NCBI RefSeq assembly: GCF_019279795.1
Contig: NC_056739.1
Location: 11,524,968 to 11,588,967, forward strand
DNA from: Protopterus annectens
Lineage: Eukaryota; Chordata; Ceratodontiformes; Protopteridae
Length of the DNA: 64,000 nucleotides
Reading direction: 5' to 3'
Shown here: piece after piece, positions 53,687 through 64,000 of the stretch
How the letters are laid out: each line of letters opens with the position of its first letter
Numbering within the stretch: the first letter of the stretch is position 1
Position numbers and translations under genes: made by a program
The notes under the pieces: generated by a model
What the model saw: the letters and a program-made list of their open reading frames with translations, nothing else
Database searches by the model: none
What the model was told of the DNA's origin: nothing

Positions 53687-56600
53687 AGAAGTTATGTACC
53701 TACCATAACGTTCCATGTTAGTTGTCTTCTCTCGCCTTCTTTCTTGCTTGATGGGTTCGGAGCCGATCCTCGGCTCCGACTCGGCACTTTGCTAAGCTCG
53801 AGAGTCACTTTTACCAGCTCGAGGCAGCCCCATATCCCATGATGCAAGGCGGTAAGTACCCAGATCTCGTTTGTTGTCTATAGGCAATAACACCTAGCAT
53901 AAATAACTTCCAAAAGGAAGAAAGAAGGAGAGAAAAAAGCCTGAAGGATGGTTGGAGGACCAGCACTGTATGGTCTTCAGAAGCATACTTCCATGTAGAG
54001 AGAAAGGTCTGTCCAGGCCAGGGGGAAGGAGGGAGGGTCAAAGAAAGAAGGCGAGAGAAGACAACTAACATGGAACGTTATGGTAGGTACATAACTTCTC
54101 AATGTTAAGTTGTCAATCTCGCCTTCATTCTTGCTTGATGGGACCGCGTCCAAGCACCTCTATCCTGGGTGGCTCAATGGAACAGACTCTTGAGAACTGT
54201 AGAGCCAAAACTGGCTCTGTCCCTGGAGGCCAAATCCAATTTGTAATGGGAAACAAAGGTATGAGGAGTGGCCCAAGTGGCTGCTGCACAAATAGTGTCT
54301 AATGGAAGTCTAGCTTGAAAAGCTGTGGAAGTGGCTAAGCTTCTGGTTGAATGCGCTTTAGGTTTCGAGCACAGCTGTTTTCCCCTGAGCTGATAAATTT
54401 CAGAGATGACAGAAGAAAGCCATCTAGATAAGGTCACTTTTGAGAAAGGAAGGCCTTTCTTGTTATCAGCATAAGAAACAAAGAGCTGATCGGATTTCCT
54501 GAATTGTTTTGTTCTGTCCAAATAATATCTGAGTTGGCGGTGAACATCAAGATAATGTAATTTTTGTTCCGATCTGTTTGAGTAGTTTGGGAAAAATACA
54601 GGAAGATCAATAGCCTGATTCAAATTAGTCTTTGAGGCGACCTTAGGCAAAAAGGTCGGATTAGTTCTCAATGATACTCTGTCTTTGTGGAAGACTAAAT
54701 AGGGGGGGCGAACAGATAGAGCATGAAGTTCAGACACCCTCCTAGCCAATGTAATAGCAACCAGGAATAAAGTTTTCCTTGAAAGAAATTTCAGGGAACA
54801 TGAAACAGCTGGCTCGAAGGGAGGAAGAATCAAGGATGTCAGCACTAAATTTAGGTCCCATTGAGGAGGAGGACTCCTGATTGGGGGCTTCAGGAGAAAA
54901 ATTCCTTTTAAGAAGGCTCTACAAAGCCTGTGGGACATAATGTTGTGATCTGCGAACCCGACATGAAAGTTCGAGATAGCAGCCAACTGAACTTTGACCG
55001 TGGAAGAAGAGGAGCCCGCGTGAAAGATTTCCGCTAAGAAATCCAAAACTGCTTGTACTGGAGCAGTAAAGGGATCAATATTCTAGCTTTTGCCCAACAA
55101 GAAAAGCGTTTCCATTTGCTAGTATAAATCCTCCTAGTGGAGGATTTTAGGGAAGCTACTATGATGTCTCTAACAGGATTAGAGATCATAGGAAGCCTGG
55201 CTAAGGAAGGAAGTGGAGCAACCATGCTGTGAGGTTGAGAGAAAGGATAGACCGGTGCAGCTGACCCGATTGGTGAATCAGAAGATCTGGCACTGGGTCC
55301 AGATGCCACGGCTGCACCAAAAGGTGACGATGGAGGAACGGAAACCAAATTTGTCGAGGCCAATAAGGAGCAATGAGAATCATTTTGGCTCTCAAAACGG
55401 TGGCTTTCTGGATTAGTTGTGGAATAAGCGGAAAGGGAGGAAAGGCATAAAGAAGTCCCTGGGGCCAATCCTGGGTCAGAGCGTCTCTGGGGGGATGGCC
55501 TGGCAGTGGGAAGAGAGAGAAGAAGTCTGGGCATTTGCTGTTTTGGGGAGTAGCAAAAAGATCGCAACATGGGCGGCCCCATTCTAGAAAAATCTCCTCC
55601 ACTATAGATTGTTTGAGAGACCACTCGTGAGGCATGAGAATAGCTCTGCTCAATCTGTCCGCTAAAATGTTAGTTTTCCCAGGGATATGCATTGCTACCA
55701 GAAACCGATGAGAGGAGATCGCCCATTGCCAAAGTCTGAGCGCTTCTCGACACAAGGGGTAGGACTTGGTTCCGCCCTGTTTGTTGATATACCATACTAC
55801 AGACATGTTGTCTGTGTGGACTGCAATTGTCCCCAAGGGAAGAAAGTCGTTGAGGGCTTGCAACGTTAAAAGCACTATTCTCATCTCTAGGACATTTATG
55901 TGCAGGTGGTATTCGAACGGTTGCCACGTCCCATGAACCATCCTGCCCTGATAATGACCCCCCCCACCCGATCAGGGAGGCGTCCGTAGTGACAATGGCT
56001 ACCGGGGCTGGGGGTACAAAGGGTCTGCCTTGGTGAATCTGGGGAGAAGTAATCCGCCATGAAAGATGATTCTTGCAAATCTGTGTCACCAGTATTTGGT
56101 GATGCATCGGAAGTTGTTGGTAAGACCACTGAGTGAACAACATCCACTGAAGCAGGCGCATATAGAAGCAGGCCAGGGGAAGAAGGGTAATGGCCGCAGC
56201 CATGAGGCCCAACACCTTTAGAACCATTCTGGCCTGTACTTTCTTGCTGGCTAGAATGATCCTCACGTGACTTTGAATGTCTGAGATTCTTTGATCTGTG
56301 AGGGTAGCTGACATCCGAACAGTGTTTAAGTTTGCGCCTATGAAAGTAATAGACTGGCAGGGCAATAAGGAAGATTTTTCGTAGTTGATCGAAATTCCCA
56401 ATTGAGTGCAAAGATTTATTGTGTAATACCTGGCTTGAAGAAGTTGATGCCTGGTGGTGGCTGAAAGGAGCCAGTCGTCTAGATACGGAAACACCTGGAA
56501 TCCTTGACGTCTCAGGTGAGCCGTGACCACTGCCATACATTTGGTGAACACTCTGGGGGCTGTAGTGAGACCAAAGGGCAGGGCTCTGAATTGGAAGTGA

Positions 56601-59600
56601 CTGGACCCCAGCCGAAAGCGGAGAAACCTTCTGGAGCCTGTGAATTTTTATGAGATAGTACGCATCCTGAAGATCTATTGAGCACATCCAGTTGTCCTTC
56701 TCTAGGAAGGGCAGAATTGACTGAAGTGTGACCATCTTGTCTTTCTCACAGACTTGTTGAGTCTGCTGAGATCCAATATTGGTCTCCAGTCTCCCGTCTT
56801 TTGGGGACCAAAAGAACCTTGAGTAGATTCCGGGCTCTGAATGGTCTGTTGTAACTGGCTGAATGGCTCTTTTTTGTAGAAGTTTGAATACTTCTAACTC
56901 TGCAATTTCCCTTAGACCGGGTGGTACATCTGGAAGGGAATTTGAGTGAGAAAAAGGACTTTCCTCGAAAGGAATTTTGTAACCCTCAGATATGATCGAC
57001 TGTACCCATCTGTCTTGAGTGAGGGAACACCAGGCTTCTGGGTACAGCGATAGTCTTCCCCCGACTGCCTCCAAGGATGGACAGTCAGGCAACATCTCAG
57101 GGATGCTGAAAGGGCTTGTCAGAGAGAGGCTCTCTGCTTCCCTGGTTTTGTGGACCCCCTCTGCCTCTAGAGCGGCATCTGTTATTGTTACCCCCTCTGC
57201 CTCTAGGGGTAAACTGACCACGTGTATCCGGCATGACTCCTTGGGATTTGCGGAACCACATTTTGCCACCCTTCTGTCCTTTAGGATAAGGTCTAGAAGG
57301 GGTGGAAAAACGGACCCCTACGGCAGAAAGAGTCTTGCCGTCCTGCTCACACCTGGTCAATGTATCCTTCACTTGAGGGCCAAACAAAGCTGACCCATCA
57401 AAGGGAGAGTTTGTGAAGGACGCCTTAAAGGGATCTGCAAAATTACAGAGCCGCATCCAGGCTTGGTGTCTAAGAGCCACACCTGTACCTGCGGCCCTAC
57501 TCGCTCCATCTGCTGCATATGATATCAGTCACATGGAGGAGTTAGCAATAGAATTAAGGGTTCCTAGCTGCGAAGTAATTTTTTCTTGAGCCCCTGCAGC
57601 TGTGGGATCCTGTACTACTTCACCTAGCTCCTTAAGGATGTCCCTTTGGAGTCTGGTGAAGTGACATAAGTAGTTCAGCGAGCGCATAGCAAAGGTCGCT
57701 GAAGAGAACATCCGCTTACTATACCTATCCATGGTCCTAGAGTCCTTATTAGGAGGATGGACAGGTACGGAAGGATCTGCAAGTTCCTTCTTAGTGGCAG
57801 CCACCACCACCATGGCATCAGCAGGGACACCTTTCGTAAGGAATTGCTTGTCCGAAGGGGCAGTAATAAATTTAGAAGGCCTCCTAGGGACTGGCTCTAC
57901 ACAGTCAGGAGCAGCCCACGCCTTTCGAGCAATAACCTGCATAAGGGGGTCGAAAGGCGGAGACACCCAGGAGGTGGAGGGCCGAGATCCAAACGCCTCC
58001 AGGTATACCGACTCATCCTCAGAGGGATTATTGGAGGGCCAGTTTCCCCTCTGTTTAAGGAGTTCTAGGATGTCTGAAAAGGAGACATCCTCAGAGGGGG
58101 ATCTTGGGGATCCCTCCAACTCATCTAAGTCGGTATCTGAAGTGATAGACTCGGGGGAGTCTACGTGTTTCCTCTTACAAGTCCTCTTGCGCGGAGGATC
58201 CCCTGACTGATCAGGAGAATCCTCGGAAGAGGGGGTTCTTCCCAGTGGGGAAACCTGAGGCGGAGGATCTCTGGGTCCGGGAGCAAGAGAGATGGCAGAG
58301 ATATCGACAGGCACCGTAGAGGGAGGAGCTAAGGGAACAGACTGCTGGCTGAGTCCAGTGGCCAGCACACTCTTCATCACCTCGAAGGCTCCCCTCCCTG
58401 GGAGGTCCGAGAGAACCCGTTCCGAAGAAACCGGAACTCCAGGGCCCACTGAAAGGGAAGGCTCCGAGGCAGATGTCGGAGCCGAGCTCACCAAGGCCGA
58501 GGCTCCAGGGGAAGAGTGGGGTCGGACAAGGGACCGATGCCACTCACCCCCTCGGAGGAGACCAGGGAAGCCCGACCACCGAATCCCTCTAAGGAAGGTC
58601 TCGAAGAGGAGATAAGAGTAGAGGCTGAGGGAGCAGAAGGGGGGGGGGATATCTGTCCCTCAGCCATAGCAGAAACTATTCCCGAAGACTCCAGCTCCAA
58701 ACTCTGAGGTAGAGTCGAAGGAGGAACTGCAAGGGGGTGTGGACTAATAGTCATCTGTTGAGACGGACTATGTAGCATCTGGGCCAGTGCCTGTGATTTT
58801 AATAATCTACTGACCACCCTCTCTAAATCATGGTCAGAAAGCCTGGATGACCTAGATGATTGGCTCCCATGGCTCCGTTCCGAGAGGAGAGGTGAGGCCG
58901 GAGCCGAGAGTATCGGTTCCAAGGAAGGGGACCTGGACCTCTTCCTCGAAGGAACCATCGGAGCCAACGAAACCATGGATGCAGTCGGAGCCGAAGACTT
59001 TTCGGCACCGACAGAAGGTCTCGATGCATCGGCTCCAGCCGGAGCCGATACAGACATAAAGGTAAGGGTGTCGGAGCCGGTCGGCGCCGACACCGAAGCC
59101 TGAGCCACATGGTTGTCGGAACCAATCGGAGCTGACACCGATGTGACCGAACCAGTATCGGCACCGATAGCCATCGGTGCCGAAGGTTTGTGCAAACCAG
59201 GATCGGCTCCAGCCGAGCGATCTCGACTCTGAAAGAGTCGGAACTGAGGCCGCAGGCTTAGACACAGAAGCCTGGGCCTTGGAAGACTTGGAAGTCTTAC
59301 CCGGAGCCGACTTAGCCGGAGAGCCCTCCGGTTTAAGTAGGCCCCTTAAAATCAATTTGTTTCTCCTCTCCTGCAGGACTCTCTGGCTAAAGGAATGACA
59401 AATTGCACAGGAGTCCTGCAGGTGGAGAGGTTCCAGGCAGTATAAGCAAGAAGTGTGACCGTCTGTCAGAGACATCTTCTGACAGCACGAGTCACACTTC
59501 TTAAAGCCTGAGACCCTTTCCTTGGACATGGTTGCAGAAACACACACAACACAGTCCCAAGAACCAGTTATCCCAAAAATAATAAGATAACTAACCTCTC

Positions 59601-59978
59601 ACACACACACACACACACACACACCCTAACAAGGGGGGGATGGGAGGGGAGAAGGCCTGACTAAAAAAATTAAGGAGTGAAGGATTTTCTAGTCAGAAAG
59701 GGACTTAATCTAAACTAAAAACGTTAAATATAAAGTTTTAAGGTGAAAAAGGGGCAAAAATAGTATTATTTTAAACACTTACCAGGAGCTGGCAAAAGGA
59801 GGACCTCATCAGCAAAGCGGAAAACGAGATCTGGGTACTTACCGCCTTGCATCATGGGATATGGGGCTGCCTCGAGCTGGTAAAAGTGACTCTCGAGCTT
59901 AGCAAAGTGCTGAGTCGGAGCCGAGGATCGGCTCCGAACCCATCAAGCAAGAATGAAGGCGAGATTGACAACTTAACA
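53687..59978 (-). mobile_element. DIRS-like element E, several breaks
   Basis: A DIRS-type copy of the same lineage as C. The left ITR is about 53687-53870 (hairpin at 53758-53778), the ICR about 54050-54150 and the right ITR about 59800-59978 (hairpin at 59916-59936). Gag is at about 57100-59547, RT at about 56300-56960, RNase H at about 55670-56000, a methyltransferase-like segment at about 55330-55640, and YR at about 54174-55160. The ITRs remain very similar, so it is fairly young, with roughly four to six breaks. It is inserted in element D. Confidence 0.9.
59600..59624. repeat. (CA)n tract in the leader of E
   Basis: About twelve CA units (TG in sense), about 50 nt upstream of the first gag ATG of element E. 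Confidence 0.93.
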
Positions 59979-61008
59979 TCCAACATTTCCTGGGCCAAAA
60001 GGCATCACCATAATGATTTTTGAGGTATCCTTTTAAATCTTCAGAATTATCCTGGATATCAGTGGAAAGGGTGGAAATACACATGGAACACTCCCAACCA
60101 AGGAAATGAAGATTAAACAGTTTTCCAAGTTTGATTACAGGAAGCTCTGCAACAAAACTTGTTTAGTTGTCTGTTTATAAAGGTGGTGAAGAGATCTAGT
60201 TGAGGTGTTCCAACAAATGGATCCACTCCTGGAAGATGTCCTCATTCAATTTCCAATCATGAGGGTCTGTCCTGGTTCTGCTCAGCTTGTCTGCCATTAT
60301 GGTTTGCTCTGACAGAATGTAAGATGCTTTGAGGGTTAAGGAATGCTAAAGAGCTAACACCCAAGCCATCATTGCCAGCCTGCATAGGGAGTATGACCTT
60401 GTGTCTCCCTGCTTGTTTATATACCACATAACTGTGGTACTTTCTGCAATCACTTGAACAGGAAGCCAAAGGTGATGGAGAGATTTGAAGGTTTGGATCA
60501 CAGCCAACATCTCTTTTAAGTTGATGTGCTTTAGTCTGTCTGAAGGATTCCACAGACCTTGCACTTTTACCCCTCTGGAAACAGGTCCCCAAGCAAAATC
60601 TGACGCATTTGTTATGACAGATTGGTTTGGGGTCTGAGGAGGGAAGGAGAGACCTGTGTTAAGTTGATTTTGTTGTCTCTGCCAATGCAGTTCTCGTTTT
60701 TAAAGCCCTAACCTGGAATTTAATACAGCAGGGAATGCAAATGCTGGTTCCATGTGTTTTAGAAACCACTGCACCTTTTTCCTGTGTAATCTGGCAAAAG
60801 ATATCATGAGAATCATAGAAGCCATGAACCCTAGAATCCATATAAATTCTCCTACAGAAGTCTAAGACTGATTTCAAAAGCTCAAGAAATTTCCAGATAA
60901 AAATTCACCTTGTCTTATGTTAAAAAGGCTTTTCAAAGAGAAGAATACATAAGGAGGATTTTTCATTATTTATATGGAAGCCCAGACTGATCAAAACAGA
61001 CAGAAAAA
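59979..61008 (-). mobile_element. element D, RNase H and RT piece
   Basis: The continuation of element D on the right side of E. On the minus strand RT-like sequence lies at about 60620-61008 (LGFHINNEKSSL near the right edge) and RNase H at about 60300-60600 (STTVMWYINKQGDTRSYSLC). A methyltransferase-like segment lies at about 59985-60300. This is the expected order after the YR pieces at lower coordinates. It stops at the left ITR of element F. Many breaks. Confidence 0.78.
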
Positions 61009-64000
61009 AGAAGTTACATACTCACAATAACATTCCATCTGTGTTATCTGTTTTCATTCTTCCTCAGCTTATGGGTTTGGATCCGATCCCTTGGATCTGA
61101 CTTGGACGTTACAATAGCTCGTGGTAAATAAAAAAACTCTCGAGCTTCTCCCTTACCCATAATGTACCCTTTCTAAGTACCTCAGATCTTGTTTGCTAAT
61201 AGAAGTAAGTGGTAATATCAGAAGTATCCAGAGAGACCATATCTGGAGCTCAACAGAAGGTAGGTTCCCACCTAATACTACCCACTCAACTATGAGTTCA
61301 AAGGCATGGGGCAGGTGGGTGAGGAGTTGTGGAAGAATGAAAATGGACAACACAGATGGAGTGTTATGGTGAGTACATAACTTCTTTATATGATGTTATC
61401 AATTTTCATTCTATCATCAACTTATAGGACACAGTCCCCAGCTACCTTAGATCCTGGGGGGACTCAAGGAAGGATGTTCCTCAGCATCATTGAACCGAAT
61501 AATGCTCTACCACTGGAGTCCAGATCCAATTTGTAGTGAGAAACAAAGGTATGAGGAGCAGCCCAGGTTGCTGCTGCACAAGTTTCATCTATAGACTCCC
61601 TACTTTGAAAAACAGATGAACTAGCCATTGCTCTAGTAGAATGGGTTTGTAACAATTTTAGCAATGCCATGCCCAAAAGGTCATAAATGAAAGCAATGAA
61701 ATGATAAGCCATCTGGATAGGGATACTTTGATGACTGGTTTACTCAACTGAATATCTGAGAAAGAAACAAATAATTGGTCAGCTTTTCTGAAATCTTTGG
61801 TTCTATGAAGTAAAAATGCAATTGTCTGTGAACATCTAACAAATGTAAATGGTATTCATCTTTGTTCTAAAATATTGGAAAAAAATACCGGTAAACTGAT
61901 GGACTGATTGATATTTGCCTCTAATTCTATTTCTGGTAAAAAGGTTGGATTCGTACGGAGAGATACTCTGTCTTTATGAAAAATCAAATATGGCGGTTTG
62001 GAAGACATGTCTTGAATTTCCGAAATTCTTCTTGCAGAAGTTATGGCAATCAAGATGACAGTCTTCCAAGAATGAAATATGAAATCACACTTAGGTGGTG
62101 GTTCAAAAGGGGGGTGTATAATAGCCTGCAGCACTAAATTTAGGTTCCAAGGTGGAGTAGGATCTTTATATAGGGGCTTTAAAAGGAGAGTTCCTTTTAA
62201 AAATGCTTTGCAGAGTTTATGTGAAGCAACTGAGGAATCCCCGAGACCAAAGTGAAAACTGGATATTGCTGCCAACTGAACTTTGACAGCTGAGGAGAAA
62301 GATTCCTCATTGAAAAGTTGGGCTAAAAAATTAAAAATATCATGAATCAGAGCAGAGAAGGGATCACTATTATTCTGCAATGCGCAGTGAACTAAATCTT
62401 TTCCATTTACTGGATTATAGCTTACGTGTAGATGGTCTATGAGGAGACAGAAATATATGTCAGACTGAAGAGGAGAGCATAGGTTGTCTGGCTATTAGTG
62501 GAATTGCAGAAGCCAAGCCATCAGCCTGAAATTGGGTATGTCTGGATGAATCATGCCTGTTGGGTGAGACAGAAGGTCTGGAGTTGGATCCAAAATTCAC
62601 AGTCATTGAGGTAAGTGAGGCCATAGGAAGGGGAACCGAATCTGTCGAGGTCAATATGGCAGAATGATTACTTTGCTATTCAACGTGGCTATGTTCTGTA
62701 GAAACTTTGGGATTAAAGGAGTTGGGTGAAAGGGATAAAGGAGACCGGGAGGGCCAACTGTGAAGAAGAGTATCCCACAGTGACTCCCCACTTGGGGAGA
62801 TCAGGCAAAGTAGTTGCTGCACTTGTTGTCCAGGATGTAGAGGTGAAAAGATCACAGCAAGGCTGATCTCATCAACAAAATATACTTTCCATTTCACATT
62901 CTGATTGAGGGACTATTCATGGGATAAAAGAATGCACCTGGCTCAGCTTGTCTGCTATCACACTGGACTTCGCCAGAATATGCATTGCTATGAGAAAGCA
63001 GTTGGAAGAGCTCACCCATTGTCACACTCTGAGAGCTTCTTGACACAAGTGTAAGGATCTGGCTCCTCCTTGTTTATTAATATGCCAGACTACTGACATG
63101 TTGTCTGATTGAACTGCCCCTAAGGGCAGAGCATCTTGGAAAGCATGCAATGCTAAAAGCACTGCTCTCATCTCTAGAACATTGATAAGTGCTTTGGACT
63201 GTTTTGCCCAGAAAATGCCCCCCCCCCACCCTAGCTGGGAGGCATCCGTGGTCACTGTGGCCTTGGACTAGGGAAGAACAAATGGGTGAACTTGCAGGAT
63301 ATGATCCAAATGAATCCATCATTTGAGATCTTTTTAGCAAATAATTCAGATGTCTGAAAAAACAGTTAGATTAACTGTGAAAGTGATTACGTCTGTTTGT
63401 TTAATAAAATAGTTCTTATTGAATTGACTCTGGAAATATCGGGTTATTCGACTCTCTTGCTGCTTGTTGGGTTTGTGTCTTTAATAAGATCCCTCTGCAA
63501 CCTAGTAAAATATGCCAGGTAGTTCAGGGACCATAAGGAGAAGGTTGCTGAAGCATAGACATGCTTCCCAAATCTATTCATCACCTGAGACTCTTTGTGT
63601 GGGGGATGGATAAAAGAACTTCCCTCAGTCAGTTCCTTCTTCGTGGCTTCTGCCAGGACCATGGCATCCACAGGAACATCTTTTGTCCAGAATTGCTTAT
63701 CCTCAGGAGAAGTAATTATTTTTTCTGGTCTCTGGAGAATCAGCTCAATAGTGTCAGGGGTCTTACTTGCCCGCTGACAGATCAACTCAATGGGCTCAAC
63801 AGCAGGCGGAGTCACCCAGGAGGTAGATGGGTGGGTACCAAAAGCCTCCAGGTACACTGACTTCTCAAACGAAAGATTGGTGGGCTTCCAAACACCTCTC
63901 TGTTTTAGGATTCCTAGGATGTCTCCAAAGGAGACACCTTCAGGAGGTGACTTTGGGGATGCTTCACCCTCATTGAAGTCTGTGTCTTCTGTGACAGATT
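61009..64000 (-). mobile_element. DIRS-like element F, runs off the window
   Basis: A DIRS-type fossil cut by the window end. The left ITR starts at about 61009 and the ICR is at about 61333-61440. YR is at about 61464-62640, a methyltransferase-like segment at about 62660-62900, RNase H at about 63000-63280 (KQGG segment), and gag C-terminal blocks at about 63444-64000. Not every domain of the family is recognisable. It belongs to the A/H/I-like group and has many breaks. It abuts element D. Confidence 0.85.

Overview
The window reads as vertebrate nuclear DNA from a large, repeat-rich genome. The only host gene I can support is the 3' end of SYCP1 (synaptonemal complex protein 1) on the minus strand at about 33.9-34.2 kb: the last two coding exons, with an intact short intron between them. 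No tRNA, rRNA, CRISPR or bacterial feature is visible. DIRS-type tyrosine-recombinase retrotransposons, L1-, L2- and CR1-type LINEs, a Penelope-like element, a V-SINE-like SINE and long CA/TA microsatellites point to a non-amniote vertebrate (lungfish, early-branching ray-finned fish or amphibian). The species cannot be fixed from sequence alone.

About three quarters of the window is DIRS-like sequence in ten copies, named here by letter. From left to right: Z (1-434, right end only), A (1177-7283), G (about 10009-16203, plus strand), H (about 16204-23566), C (24677-30779, the best preserved), I (35489-41265), an old copy D (46096-61008), and B (47990-53522), E (53687-59978) and F (61009 to the window end) lying inside or against D. 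Nine of the ten run on the minus strand, the same direction as SYCP1. Each measurable copy has inverted terminal repeats (ITRs) and, next to its 3' ITR, an internal complementary region (ICR) whose two halves are inverted copies of the two outer element ends. This is the classic DIRS layout. Domain order in the sense direction is gag, reverse transcriptase (RT), RNase H, a Dam-methyltransferase-like segment, and tyrosine recombinase (YR). All copies are treated as fossils. C looks close to whole, B and E have a few breaks, and the rest are heavily decayed.

Insertions are nested. An L1 ORF1 remnant on the minus strand is cut in two (23567-24400 and 9700-10008) by the tail-to-tail pair G/H, and H is itself opened by a Penelope-like element built as a 475-bp inverted repeat (17337-18450). 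D is hit by B, E and F, and its ICR carries a SINE with a perfect 17-bp target-site duplication. I sits in the tail of a CR1-like LINE that faces a second CR1-like copy. Between these lie AT-rich stretches holding LINE fragments (34.5-35.4, 41.3-41.9, 42.7-43.1, 43.9-44.6 and 45.1-46.0 kb), two copies of a foldback repeat bounded by microsatellites (31.0 and 32.0 kb), and sequence in which I recognise nothing.

The genes do not form a pathway. The window is the 3' end of a meiotic gene with surrounding sequence swollen by successive DIRS insertions. Read-outs of general interest are the SYCP1 exons, the conserved DIRS end/ICR grammar, the insertion chronology, and the recurrent TG microsatellite just upstream of DIRS gag.
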